A DNA stretch of 64,000 nucleotides from Eudromia elegans (lineage: Eukaryota; Chordata; Aves; Tinamiformes; Tinamidae): positions 248,001 through 312,000 of the forward strand of contig PTEX01000055.1 of the NCBI GenBank assembly GCA_003342815.1, given 5' to 3'. Positions 12,729 through 26,082 of this stretch are shown piece by piece (the first letter of the stretch is position 1; each line of letters starts with the position of its first letter). Below the pieces are notes generated by a model that saw only the letters and a program-made list of their open reading frames with translations, did not search any database and was not told the DNA's origin. The position numbers and the translations under genes are program-made.

Positions 12729-13441
12729 CAGGCTGGGGACCGACCTCCTGGAGAGCAGCCCCGCAGAGAGGGACCTGGGCGTCATGGTGGACGACAAGTT
12801 GACCATGAGGCAGCAGTGTGCCCTCGTGGCCAAGAAGGCCAATGGGATCTTGGGGTGCATTAAGCAGAGTGTCTCCAGCAGGTCGAGGGAGGTGATTCTG
12901 CCTCTCTACTCAGCCCTGGTGAGGCCGCACCTCGAGTACTGTGTGCAGTTCTGGGCTCCCCAGTGCAGGAGGGATGTGGAGCTGCTAGAGAGAGTCCAGC
13001 GCAGGGCCACAAAGATGATTAGGGGCCTGGAACATCTGCCCTATGAGGAAAGGCTGAGAGAGCTGGGCCTCTTCAGCCTGGAGAAGAGAAGACTGAGAGG
13101 GGATCTGATCAATGTATATAAATATCTCAAGAAAGGGAGTGAGGAGGAGGGGGCTGGCCTCTTCTCAGTGGTGGCTAGTGATAGAACTAGGGGAAATGGC
13201 CAAAAATTGAGGCACCAAAAGTTCCACAGGAACTTGAGGAAGAATTTCTTAACGGTGAGGGTGACAGAGCACTGGAACAGGCTGCCCAGAGAGGTGGTGG
13301 AGTCTCCTTCTCTGGAGATCTTCAAAACCCGCCTGGACATCACCCTGTGCCACATGCTCTAGGGGACCCTGTGTGTGCAGGGGGGGTTGGACTAGATGAC
13401 CTCTACAGGTCCCTTCCAACCCTAGCCATTCTATGATTCTA
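12729..13441 (+). mobile_element. Young 5'-truncated CR1 LINE fragment with open C-terminal frame
   Basis: One uninterrupted frame of about 211 codons runs from [20 protein letters not shown] to the natural stop after TLCHML at 13362. It covers the CR1 reverse-transcriptase thumb and C-terminal region with no frameshift or premature stop. It is followed by a short 3' UTR and an intact CCATTCTATGATTCTAT end. The catalytic motif lies upstream of the truncation, so it cannot move by itself. It is antisense to utrophin. Confidence 0.93.
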
Positions 13442-16400
13442 TACTAGAGCAAAGCAAAAAAAGGTATGGCTAATCTAAGCCCTTTACAGTGACACTGATT
13501 CAGACTCCCCAGCAGCAACATGAAAATCAGGATGAAAGGTCCTTTCCATATGAACATGGTCATCAGAGAGGTTAATGCTCAATGTACAAGGCAACCTATG
13601 GTCATCAACAGCTACCGAGGCAGGAGCTCTGTACGTAAGTCCTGGTTGTTCAGAGCAGCTCTGAAAAAACCTCTAGTTCCCTGCAGATCATCTGCCACCT
13701 CAAAAATATCAAGACCCCCTGAAAGGAAACACAAAGCAGGAAGCCTGGATTTTCCATCAGACTCCCCTGATCTTTCAATGTCATTTACATGAGGTCAGAG
13801 TTATTATTTTTTATTGAGAAGTAACTCAATGCCTAGTAAGATACTCAGTAAATAGGTCAAAATTGCTGTAGGAACGCAAAGACCACTTGCCCCTTCTTGA
13901 CAATGGAGAAATACCGAGCAAGCTGGGCATTTAAACTAGAATGTGAACCGTTTGTCACAGTATTTGTTTCAAATACTTTCCTAAGAATTCATGGCAACCA
14001 CCTACTGACTTTAAACTTAGTTACAAACACAAACAGTAGGAGCCACAGCTGATCACGACCAATACAAATTAAGAAACATGCCACGTGCTGCTACATCGTG
14101 AGATCAGGACATGGGAACTCAATGTGGGAAACAACTCAGAAAGCAAAAAGGTCATTGAACAAAGTAAACAACTGCATCAATAAATAGAAACTGAACTTGC
14201 CAATTCCTAATTTCAGACCATAATCACAACTTACGGAAATATTATTAAAATGTGAAAACTACTTTTTTTTTTCTGCCCTCCATTTTTCTTCCATTTACAT
14301 GGCAGAGTGAGTTATAGAGCCGCATACAGAAATAAAACACATTTTCCAGGTTGCAGCTTAGCCAGTAACTGAGCATGCCCTATCACGTTTTGTGTTTGCT
14401 GAATGTGCCTCAGCCCTTCTGGAATCAGTACACAACACTAGTAACCGAAACTAGCTACCTCACATTACAAAAAGTAAAATAAATTCACAGGACGACAGCA
14501 CCTTATAGACAGAGCTAAATATCACTACCAGTGCTTAAAACTAATTACAAGCAAACAAATAGCTACTTAAAATGCCATACGGGCAAACAGAGCAGGGGGA
14601 AAGGAAGATTTACCCCTGAGGCACAGTGTTAGGCTTAATTCTGCTAGGCCACTGGCAAAAGTTTTCTCAGATGTGGCACTGAGGGGGTCACCCCCGCATC
14701 CAACCATCTAGAATGGAACCATGAATCAGAACCCAACTCTCTTACTCAGAGCACCAACTAAAACGAGTGATTACAGTCCCTACTATCTCATCAGGCTTTG
14801 CTGCCTGCCCTCTGTTCCAAGAGAAGAATCCAGAAGCAGAGAAGGGGAGAAAAGTGACAGAAAACTGGCAATTCTCACGCTGCATCTAAATCCAGGAAAG
14901 ATCATGAATGGCACTGTATGATTACTCTGATGATATATATTAGTTATCTTATTAAGTCTTAAAACCTATGAAAAGATTTACTTTCCTGTATCTTGGTTGA
15001 CTCGTGTACTATTTGAGCTCTTCTAAGAGCTAAGTAACATAGTCAAGAAATAAAAAAGCAGACTGCAAACCAGTGGGTTTTTTCAAGGCCTTCGGTCAGC
15101 TCAAAGAAAGATCCTTTTCCACATAGGTTGTTCTTCAGGCTAATGCCAATTATTTTATAACCCCTGGCAATCTCTGAATGAGGTTATATCCTACAGTTTA
15201 AAGAATGGAAGACAGAAGAATTACACTACAAAACATAATGCTCATGGCCCTCAAAGACTGAACTGGAAAAAAATCAAATACAGAGTATCTTAGATGCTCC
15301 CTTGGATAGACAAGATTATAAAGTTATTTTTGCTTTCTTCTTGCATGATTAACATAGTAAATTCCCTAATTATCTTGCCCAGAAAATGGCTTCAGGTATC
15401 CTAGGTCACATGAAATTAAGGACAAAAGCAGGCCCATTCAGGATGATTACAGAGATTTAACAGGTTGGTGACAAGTGAGCAATGCAGTGGCAAAATGTCT
15501 TCACAAGGATCTGACATTTACCATACAACAAAACAGAGGAAAAGACAGAAAAGGAGCAAATGCTGGGGGCAATAAACGAGTACATCATACTACCTAGAAA
15601 ATCAGATAAGACTATGGAGTTATCACACAAAAATAAAGCTTCCCAAAGGAAATGAAGATATGAGTCTCTGCAGAACGGGAAGAGTCCTGGCTGGCCCCGG
15701 CCGCATGGGACAGCTTTCCCTGCAGTGACAGCACAGCTGCAGGCTGTGCCAGGCTGCTCTGTGGATGTGACGGAGAGGAAGGAGCTCTGTTCCTGCGCCC
15801 ACTCTGCCCAATGTGGGAACAGCAGAGGAGCAGAGCACCCAGGCTGGAAGCAAACCTGGAAACGGCTGGAAAAATGTCAGTAGGAGAGACAGCAAAGACC
15901 AATTCTTGGAAAGAGATAAGAGTAAGACTAGGATTGCTTGGACAAAGACATGCAAAACCAAAATTGTCCGTACAAGGATTAAATTCTATAAAAGTGAAGA
16001 AGTCAGTAAATAACAAATTAAGAAAGGAGAAAAGGAGGGAGAGCTAGACTAGGACTGTCAAAGCAAAGGTTGACTGGGAAAGCTTTGCTCAATCCCCTTT
16101 TGCCTGTGTATAGCAATGCTGTGTCTATTCATATCAAACAGACTTTCTACATGAAATACTGACTTACTCCATTCCTAGTTGACATAAGCATCAGCTTTTT
16201 AAAAATCCCTTCTTTATGCTGGTCAAGTTCTATCTGAAATTCTACCAAATATTTTAGGCAGTTTGTTTGGACTAACAGAGGAGAGCAGCCCTCTGAACTA
16301 TCTCAAGACTCAGTGAAAGCTCTGCATTGTATAAAGATATTCCTAAAAGGTCAAATGCTCGGGGGAAAGTCCATCCCTACAGAAGTCTCAATTGAGCACC

Positions 16401-19181
16401 CAAAATTACTAGTTTCTCTGATATTAGCCTATATTTGCAATGGCTGCAAACACAGAAGACTATATTCTTGGACTGCAAAAAGGTAAGAAAAATAAATCCA
16501 TTATTAATATAGAAAGCTTGAAGGAAAATGCTGCCTTCACCATTAGAGCAAGGCTAGTAATGCAGTGTTTAATAAAAGAGTGCATATGGCCATATACTCA
16601 GCAAGCAGAAAAAAATCAGTTAAGAGTGAATGAAACCAGTATCCAGTAGAATAATCAGTACATAATTTGTACCACCAAGATTAAGAAATAAAGCATATGA
16701 GTCATGAACATTAATTCTAGCACCTCTTCACTTCTTGACCTCTTGCCTTTGAATATTGAATAGTCTCTCTCGAGCCTATGCTTATAAATACTCATCCACA
16801 GAGAAAGTTAATGATGTGACTAGTGAAAGGTGATGCAGAAGTGAAAAAAGGACAGAAAATAGAGTGTTTGAAGAACATACAGCTTGAACTCTCCATGCAA
16901 CAAGAAGCTGCAAGTGCTGGGCTATAAACCAGGGAAAAGTGCTAAATCTATCTCTTGAAAGTAGAGTAGACAGAGCAATAGAAAAGCACATAAGCAAGGG
17001 AAAACTTCATGTGGCTTAAGACAAAAGTATGTTGAAGCACTCTGTACTTATGACTGTTTGGATGCTGTATACCATGAACCACAGCAAGAATTTATAACTC
17101 ACTGAGTAAGCGCGCGAGGCTGACAGCAACACCTCACAGCAGACTGAAAACTTAACTGAATTTCATTCACCTTCCTATTTGCTGATGAGAAAAGGGAAAG
17201 AAATATCAGGTTTTAGATCCTTTGAAAATCCAGACTGAATTGCTTTAACTCAAGTTCAAACAATTTTTAGTGTATTCACAACTATAATTTTAGGGGGGTT
17301 GTACACAAGAGTTTACAGAGCCTCATCTAATTCCTTTCTATTTACATATTCAAATCAGGGTGCACTGCAATATAATTAACGTGAAGAACACTTAAAAATC
17401 TTAGAGTGAACTCTGCAATTCTGTGTATATATATATGTTGCTTTCTACAACATGTCAGATATACTACTGAACAGCTGAATTGAGCTACTTGACAGGAAAG
17501 GCATTTTAAGCATTGCAGATGAATTGATAAATGTAAAAGCTTGAATAAGGTGAAACTTCACCTCTAACAGCAATTTCCATGGGATGTGAACAGGCTAATC
17601 ATCATAAATCTAGACCTTGTCATGGCAAAGTAGCCACGCTCAGGTTAGAAGTGAAAGTGCATTGGTTAGGAGCATGTCCTTTAATCTGAGTGTTTTCAAT
17701 CATTAACATGACTTGTATACCTTCAGGTAGTTCAGCGGGCCAGGAAGTTAGCAAGTTATTTCAAATCTAGCTAGCATCAGACTATATACCCTGTGGCAGG
17801 GAATTCCAGGCATTGAGCAGGTCTTGGGTTGAATACATTTTATAAAAGGAAAAGCTTTCACACACAGATGTCCAAACACACACACAAAAAAGATTTTATC
17901 TATTTCAATATATAGTCGTGTATTATACAAATGAGTCACATAGAATGTTCTCAGTATCACTATCATTTCACTGTTAATATCATCTTTTTGCCTCTTGTTT
18001 TTAGGCCTGTTTTTCTCACTAACATTTCACTCTTTACTTCATCCTCCTCCCGTATTCCTTCTCTACCCCATTCTCACTGAGCAGCAATGGAAGGCAGCAT
18101 GCAGAACGAACAGTTACATATACACGCACTCCCCTCCAGGACAGGGAACTAGCCAAGAATGTATTCAACAAAAATACAAGGAATATCAGCTTTCAAGCAA
18201 AACAAACCTAAGCCAAGATGCATCAGCCGAGGCCACAAGCCTTGCATTGCCGGTGTCCTATTGCACAGGAAGGAAGGGAAAGTAAAACTTTCTTGTTCTG
18301 CTGACCAAGAACTTCCGCAGGGCAATGTTCCAGAGGCAGCTTCCACAGCTACCACGCAGTCACTGCCTTATCCTACTTTCAGCCCCATTCTGGATAGAAA
18401 AGATATCAATTTCTTCTGATACTGGCCTGGGTTCCTCTGCACATTCAGACTGCAAACCAAGGCAACTTCCCACAGCCACAGCCCTTGTGGGCAACGTGCC
18501 ACCAGGCAAATGCCATAAAAGCAAGTTTTAAATAGCATACTATGGCATCTCCTACCTCCTTTCCCATCCCAAAACAGTATGCTCAATAAGTTCTACAATA
18601 GGAGAGAGAATTAAGACAAGAAATGCACAGCAAAGAAAGCCTGGAGAAATACCGAAGGAGCATACAGTTATACAAAATCCTACAGTCAAGACTCAAGCTG
18701 ACAACACCTGGTGGCTTCAACTCGAGGTTGGCTGAATATATGGATGAGTAGAGCTGACTCAGCAGCACTGAGACCACACACACTCACTGGAGATCACAAT
18801 CTGCTTTAACACCCTGGGAAAAAACTGCGTAAAATAAGCACTGAAAACCAAACAGACGCCATCACACAGATAACTACATGTTTTAGAAAATAAAAAATCA
18901 AATCTTTCATTCTGAGCTCTTCAACAAGGCACTAATGCAGCAATTTTCTGCTTTTGAGGAAAGAGAAAGTGTTTCCGTGTGTGGGGAACAGGAAAGGCAG
19001 GAAGGAAGGAAGATTACAGTGCTTTATACACAGTGCTTTTCATTATATATCCTAACCTATTTTACTAGGAACATTCTGCAAAACTAAGAGTTTTAAAATA
19101 AACTAAGTTTATTTTAGCAGTACTGTTTTAAATGATGAATCAGAAAAAAAAAATAGAGAAGTGTTTTGAAAGCAATGTTAC

Positions 19182-19243
19182 CTTGGAAAACCGAGCATTT
19201 ATCCATTTTGTAAAGGTCTTTTTCTGTACATCATTATGTTCAT
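19182..19243 (-). CDS. UTRN: Utrophin exon 3 (A-form numbering), start of CH1 actin-binding domain
   Basis: Utrophin is a large cytoskeletal protein that links F-actin to the dystroglycan complex at the cell membrane. Read on the minus strand, this 62-bp exon gives [20 protein letters not shown], preceded by an Asp codon whose first base comes from the previous exon. It is helix A of the first calponin-homology domain and corresponds to actin-binding site 1 of the dystrophin family. The acceptor is a pyrimidine-rich run ending TTTCCAG and the donor is AAG|GTAACA. The exon enters in phase 1 and leaves in phase 0. Its length equals dystrophin exon 2. The exon lies 14.5 kb from exon 4 and at least 44.7 kb from whatever precedes it. 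WINARFSK followed by SGKPP favours utrophin over dystrophin. The exon number assumes the human A-utrophin scheme. Confidence 0.95.
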
Positions 19244-22200
19244 CTGGAAAGATAAAATGAGAGGAAAAGTATGAGTGAAAATGCATTCTTCTTAATCTCT
19301 ACTGTTCAAAACAGATCATTTCAAGCAGTACCCAGTCTCAGTGAGAAGACATTTCTGCCTAATCTCTCAATAAAGCTGCTGAAATCTGTATAAAACCCTG
19401 TTGCCTCTAGAGTTACACAAAGGTTTCAACTTCAATGGAAACCACCTCGTGTCCGTCGCATTCCAACCAGGCTCTCTGCACACCTTTCAGGAAGGGCCCG
19501 CAAACACCAAAGTCACAGGCTTCCTGGCTGCTGAAGAACAACCTATGAAACCAAATCAGACCTCCTCAGCCTCTCTTTGTCCACATATATTTCTCTAAAA
19601 GTTGCTGGGATCCTTATTCAAGCTCCTGGTGCAAGTAAAGGCTTGCTTCCTTCAGGAAAGAGCTCCCAAAGATATTACAACAGCTGCCGAAGCACTTTCA
19701 TTTCTAACCACCCTCCGCCTATTTCCAGCCCTAGACTAAGAACCACGTCAGTGTTGGGTCATGGGCTGAACATGTAGGAAGGCTGGGCAGCCAGACCTGC
19801 AGGCACTGGAGAAACAGCACCTGGGATCCAGGCACCAGCCACAAGCAGGGGCTATGTGTGGGAGAGCACCCACAGGTCGAAGCCTAGGGCAGAGCAGAGG
19901 CTAAGAGCTAAATAGCAAAATCTGCATCTCAGGTTGTTGTTGACTCCATTTGGGAGTCAATTGCTACTCTGTAAAGCCCATCTCACCATGCCAGGCTGCA
20001 TCACTCCCATGCAACGCAGCCTGTACCCCAGGTCCCCTCCCTGGTGAAGAGCCCCAAGGAGTGCCACAGGCAGCCCAGGCCCCATCGGCTGCCCACAAAG
20101 GGGGGCAGTGGGTGACCTGCCCACAGGCATGAGGCGAAGGAAATTCACCCACCCAACCGCCAGCTGGCAGCCGTTCTGCAATCGATCGCCAGCAGCGTAT
20201 TCACACCCTCTGTCCCTTCCTCGGGATGAAGCCACAAAAACCTGTGTTGAAACTTGCGGTCCACCTAATAAAATCATCAAAAGGGAAAAAAATGCACCTA
20301 AATCTGCAGAGAATTGAGATTATGATCAAAATGCACTGCAGAAAGATTGTAAGCTTCAAATGGCATCAGTTAAGACAGTGTTGCAGTTAAGTTTTAACCC
20401 CAGGCAACATTTACAGAATGCCCAAACTCTACCAAGAGACACCTCAAGCAGAGGCTCTCAAAAGCCTGCTCTTCCATGTAACACTCACAGACAACTAATA
20501 CATACCATCGTATCTAATGGGATATAACGAGCCAGACACCTCTCATACACGGGCTATGGTGCTACAGAACAAGTGACCTTGTTCTGCATAAGTGATTCTT
20601 ATGCTTTTGGTATAAGAATTATGGACTAGTAGTAGCCAAAAAAGCTCGTTCTGGAGAGCAATAGAAGCAATATTAGTGTGAAATATGAGGTAACAAAGTC
20701 TATAAAACTTAAACTTTATGAAAACTCTTCATGTAAACTTAAAGCCTAAGGTCTGGGCTTCTTTTAGGCTACTGCTGCAAAACCAGTTTAAAGCACTTCA
20801 AAGAGAATGTATCTGCTGCAATGCTGTGGATAGCTGCCACTGTGTCTGTCACATTCCCATGCTTCTCCCTTCTGCTATCTAAATTCAGCCAACATAGCTG
20901 AAATTTTTGTTACACCTTAAGCTCAATAAACTGCATTGGGTCAGCCCTGGTTTCTTGTTTTTCAGGATGGAGCCTACGGTACCTGTATAACAGATCATAC
21001 TTAAAGACATCTAGCTGTAATCCAAGGTGCTACTATGGGCAAATACAATTACCTGAAATATCTCACTAAACTCGGTTTCTTCCTCCACTAAAATCAAGCT
21101 CTGTTGGCATCAAAGATGAAAAGGAACCACCACAAGGAGACAAGATGCTCTCTGCAAAGTACCCACCTCATAGAAACCTACTAAGACCAAAGGCTGAACT
21201 CCAGCTATACCAAAGATTGTCCATTTTTTCTTTTAGGTTTTTGCTCAACAGACAGGAATAGGATCAGATGGGATCACTAATTGCTACTAGTGAAATAAAA
21301 GAATGTCTTGCTAGTTTTATCAAGAAAAAAAAAGAAAAAAAGTAAAAGTAATTTGAAGTCCTGGTCATCCCTTTATCAGGCTTTTCATTTACATTAATTG
21401 TAAATATTATCTGCTTTGAACATATCAATAAGATTTAAATCTCCCTTTCAGTATAACTTAGCTTAAATGTTAGAAAAGATACCGAATTCTCTCCCTTTCC
21501 CACCAGTATCCCCCAACTACGCAGCTACCCCAATGCCTTCCTAAGGCTGAGTCTGCCTTTTTACATCCCTAACCATCAAGAATAATAAACTCAAACAAGG
21601 TCTGTGGTCTCATGCTCTTTTAATGCAGTTGCCCCCTAAGATGATAATAAAGTCAAAATCATAAGGAAGGGGGGGAATAAAAAAAGTAAAAGAAAAATAG
21701 AGTATCCTTTCACACACTGACTGTGTAAAAGAATAACAACAGTTATGAAGACTGTTTTGGTTTTATACATCCTGTGTTAGGAGCTTTGGACCTCCTCCCA
21801 GCTTCCTCCCTCTCTGTTCCTCAGAGCACTCAGCCCTTCCATGTACAGAAGGCCTCACAACTCTTTTCCTGCACTTTAACATTACACTACTGTATGGTTA
21901 AAACGCAAGTGTAGCCTCACTGGGGAAATGTTTGCTTTATAAGCTACAATTTTAGTGATTTAGTCCTTACAGACAGGGTTGTGTTGAATTTTCTTCTGCA
22001 AATCTCTGGAAAGAGGAAGGCTTTGTAAATGAAATGCCAATACTTCATCAACAACAGTGGTAAGTACTTCTCTGCACCTGATTCATCTTCTGCAAATTCC
22101 TGTGAGCCTATAAAGGTAACCCCTGAAAGTCAAGAATGATTCAGATAAATTAGCTACATTCAGGAAAAAAAAAGCCCACGCCACAGAATTACCATCCAGT

Positions 22201-22260
22201 AGAGCACATGGCTCTACACACACACAACTTCTCAAGCAAGACCTAAGAAACGTGAGCAGT

Positions 22261-22450
22261 CACAGAGGAGTGAGCAGCACACTCGCACAGTCAGCAAAGC
22301 CTCTGCGTTCCCCTTCCCGCCGCCTCACACTGCCGCAAGACGTGCGGGGCTGCCCAGGAGGAGAGCGCTGAGCACGAGCCAAGCTCTGCTTCATCACCGC
22401 GCGGGCTGCTGCCGCCGAGGGGCACGGCTCTGCCTGCCCTCCGTCACCTA
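22261..22450. promoter_or_regulatory. Small CpG-rich cluster in the utrophin intron
   Basis: By hand count there are about 16 CpG in roughly 180 bp of GC-rich DNA (for example CACCGCGCGGGC and TGCCGCCGAGG), in an otherwise AT-rich intron. It lies about 3 kb upstream of exon 3. More dilute GC-rich DNA continues to about 23.9 kb. The function is inferred only: a candidate regulatory element or alternative promoter. Confidence 0.35.
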
Positions 22451-25400
22451 ATGGACTCCTAATGGCTCACAGTCAGAACACTGTGTTCCTTTAAGAGGAA
22501 ATTTAAAAAAAAAAGGGAAAGGAGAGAGAGAGAAAAAAGCAACCCTCAGCTCTTGTGATGACAGCCGAGTAAAGACAAGCTTCCTGTTCTGGAACCCTGT
22601 TTGTTGAGCCTTGCTTGTTTGTGCCATACAACATGACGTATGCCTGCAAAACAAGAGCGCGCTCTCAACAAACATCTCTTGTGATCGAGTGCCCGAGCCC
22701 TGCCGTGGCATTCAAACACTCCCACCACTGGCCTGGCCCTCGCAGCCCTTCGCTTCCCCCTCCGCCTTCAACGTGGTCACCTAGGCACGTGACGGTGCCT
22801 TCAAACTGCAACCTGTTACCAACCTAGTGCTGTGTGATCACCAGGTTCAGGAGCTAAAAGAAGTTTAACTGATCCGTATACAGAAGGGAAATGAAAGGCA
22901 GAAACCTCCCTGGGTTGCGGCTTGCCCTGCAGTTCACCTTGCATCGCTTTGAGCGCCAGCTTCCTCATTCTTCCAAAAGGCACCGCATGGCAGAACTGCA
23001 CCGTGCAGTTCTGGAGAGACAGAGGCTACCGCAGGCAGGACAGCCGGCGGGCACCCCTGGAGGAGGACAGCGCCCGGGAGAACCTTACAGACCGGGCTGG
23101 GCAACTACCGCAGCTCCTTTGCCAACAGCTCCAGCAGAAATGACCGAGGGTCATCTCCACCTCTTCATCCACACCTGAAAATGTACAGCAAATAAGAGTT
23201 CTGTTTTTCCACAGCAGTGGGTTGAGCCTGTGGGTTTCGATTAAGAGAGCAGGAATGTAACTAAGCCAGAGAGTCCCTCCGCCTGAGCCTCCAGGCAAGG
23301 CAGAGTGGGTTGGAAATCGGTGCTCCCCGCAGCAGAACAGGGCACGAGGGAGCAGGAGCCCCCGCTCTCACTGCGGCATGCTAAGTCAGGGCTAGGCTGT
23401 ATCTGCTCACAGCAAGACATGCCCAGCAACTGGCAGCTCCGGAGAAGGCATCCGCGCAGCTGGGGCGGTGTTAAAATAGCCCTTTCCATACCTCCCAGCC
23501 AACACAATGCGACGCGCTGTGCCGCCAGCCTCGGCGCCCGGGAATGCGTCTCAAAGGAAGCTGCAGAGCCCACAAAAGCTCTCGGGCACAGAAATAGCGC
23601 TGTGACTCCACACAAAAGGCCCTCTCCAACACCCACACCTATCACTCAACCACTGCACTGTGTCCACACGACGACATCGCCAAATAAAAATTCCAGGCCG
23701 AGTGTCACAACACCCCCGGCAGACCCATTGTGAGAGGGGCAGGTCGACACCCACGCCATCAGCGCTGCTCTGGAGGCACCAGCCCCAAATCCTGCCTCAG
23801 GTTTCCAGGCAGCCCCAGGCCATCCAGCCGGGCCTCCCTGCTCGGATTCAGTGTTTCCCCCCAACCACCCTCAACAGACCCCAGCCTTCTGGGCAGCCAC
23901 AGGCTACTGGGGGTCAGGCACCAGGGTTTCATGCTGCAAGAGTTGTTAGCACACTTTGCTCTAAATATTCTGGTATCAAAAAAGTGCACTACAGACAAAC
24001 GAGTGAGGAAATTGTCGCAGGTGAGAAGGGATGGGATGATATGTGCCCAGGAGATACGAAAGGCCAAATCTCACTCACAGCGGCCAGGAAGACAAGTTCC
24101 CTCTCATCATCTCAACAAGCATTATAGGCAAATTGAAAGAGAGGGAAGGCAGGAGTCCTCTCCAGAATCTGCTCATCATCATGTTCTTAAGCAGACAAAC
24201 AGGAGGGCACTTAGAGAGATGCTCAGACTAAAATGTAACATTTGCAAAAGATCTCCGTGGCTGACACCCGCACACGGTGCACGCAGGAAACCCTGCCCCG
24301 ACAGCGGGCCCAGCCATGAAGAGCGTACCTGCAGATCTCTTCTCCTGCTAGTTACGGCAGCAGATCTCCAACCAGAGACACATCCCAAATGACACTGCTC
24401 ACCGGCTTCAGGAAACGGTGCTCAGAGCACAAAAGATTTGCATCATTTTCCCATGTATTACTCTGTGGCCACCAAATCAGCATCTCCCCACTTGCGTTTC
24501 AGTCTTTTGTGCCAACTCATTTAAAGCCAGACATTTTCCTCAAACACAGCAAACCCAAAAGTCCCTGAATTCCCCATTCTCTCCTGTTCTCGCTCTAAAA
24601 TCCTGAAACCTTTCCTGACACAACCCCTCAGAGCTGCCCATCTTCCTTCCAGGCTCTTCCATGCATCTCACTCCAAGAAAAATCTCCTTCCACCACAGTC
24701 CTGCACCACTGCTGCTCTAAACCTCTCTAGGTCAAACAGCTTTTCCTATACAAACAGCCATTTCCTGAGCAACAGTCTAACAAAGCTTGGCTCCTACCTA
24801 CTAATATATACTCCGATTTTCTGAGCAGCAAGTTAATTAGGGGGTCCTGCATGTACAGTAGCACAACAGTATTTTTTTTTTTAAATACACAAAGATTATT
24901 TAAATTCATCTGCAAATGAGCTAAATAAATATCACTAGGTACAGCCAATATAGGTGTCATTTCAGTGACAGCAACTTGCAGACTAGAGTTACTTAGAAAA
25001 ACAAACTGAATTTATCACATAGAACTTAATCTTTTCAATAGTCTGGTAAAAGACGGTCATAACTTACAGTCATCAAAGTTGCTAAGCAAATGCTTAAGTT
25101 TGACAGGTTAAAAAATCAATTTTCTGATGGTATTTAGAAGCTTCATTTTAAGAGAATAATTTTCATACATATTACTTGGGCATCCTCCATGAAACCTAAC
25201 AAAAACTTTATTTTCTAGTACTAACTCATGAGTTTATAAAATAAACTAGTAAAGAATTGTCTTAGAATGCAATACCCACTTTTTCCTCACTTTGAACTAG
25301 ATTTCTAAACAAAAAAAAAAAGGCAACACATCTTATTTAATACAAGCCTTATAAAACTCATAAATGTTATAATCACTGCAATGCCGATAAAAGACTTCTA

Positions 25401-25540
25401 GCACTTTCATGTGAATGCCTCGAGGCATCTCACGTGTGTCACGAGCTTCACCACCCACATGAACACAACACTGCTCATTTTGCTACCAGGAGAGATAATA
25501 AACTTTTGCTTTCAAGTGTTTGCACAGACTCAAGCAGCTA

Positions 25541-26082
25541 AATTTGGAAGAGATCCTTGAAGATTGTCTGGATCGGCAATGCCTGGCTCAGAACAGGGTC
25601 ACCTAGTGCAGGCTGCCCAGGACCGTGTGCCAACAGCTTTGGGACGTTTCCAAGGATGGAAACTCCACAATCTCTGTGAATAATCTGAACAACCTCTAGT
25701 GTACAGCCCCGACACAGTAAGCAGTTGTTTTGTTTTTCCTCCTTATGCTTAAGTTCAGCTTCCTGCATTTCAACTTGCGCCCACTGCCTCTCATCCTGCC
25801 GCTGGGCACTGCTGAAGAGAGTCCAGCTAGCTTGCTTACATTGCTCTTTCATGTATTTATATAGGCTGATCAGACTTCCCTGCGGCTTCTCTTCTGCAGG
25901 CTGAACAGACCCAGCTTTCTTGGCCTCTCCTCATCTCACGAAGGAGACACGAACGTGTCCTTCGTTATCTTCATGGACCTCTGTGAGACTCGCTCCCATA
26001 GATTCATTCACTCTCTTCTATCAGGGAGCTCAGAACTGGACCCAGGGCTCCAGCTGGAACCTCTCCAGCGCTGAGTAGATGG
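25541..26082 (-). mobile_element. Old CR1 LINE fragment
   Basis: On the plus strand it shows degraded versions of the reversed CR1 tail: AGGCTGCCCAGGACCGTGTG, TTTCAACTTGCGCCCACTGC, TTCTCTTCTGCAGGCTGAAC, and a CTCAGAACTGGACCCAGGGCTCCAG and CGCTGAGTAGATGG region. It is much more divergent than the other copies and probably belongs to an older CR1 subfamily. The 3' terminal repeats are not recognisable. Confidence 0.78.

Larger units (their letters stand above)
4691..19181 (-). other. UTRN: Utrophin intron between exons 4 and 3, 14,491 bp
   Basis: The intron starts with GTAACA next to exon 3 and ends with TTCTACAG next to exon 4. It carries four CR1 insertions between about 6.1 and 13.4 kb. The stretches 4691-6098, 8643-11822 and 13442-19181 contain no recognised gene. 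They include a moderately GC-rich patch at about 9330-9640, a short (CA)-rich run near 10205-10230 and a short TA run near 17426-17437. Open frames here are short, overlap each other on both strands and lack family resemblance. Confidence 0.85.

Noticed and set aside
22300..24400. Overlapping 90-220-codon frames at 22.9-24.4 kb as genes
   Set aside because: Frames on both strands overlap, they lack domain motifs and splice context, and they are compatible with GC-rich composition.
12729..26082. Inverted CR1 copies on both sides of exon 3 driving a circular RNA
   Set aside because: The exon is only 62 nt, the flanking copies are far apart and the nearest upstream copy is very divergent, so there is no positive evidence.
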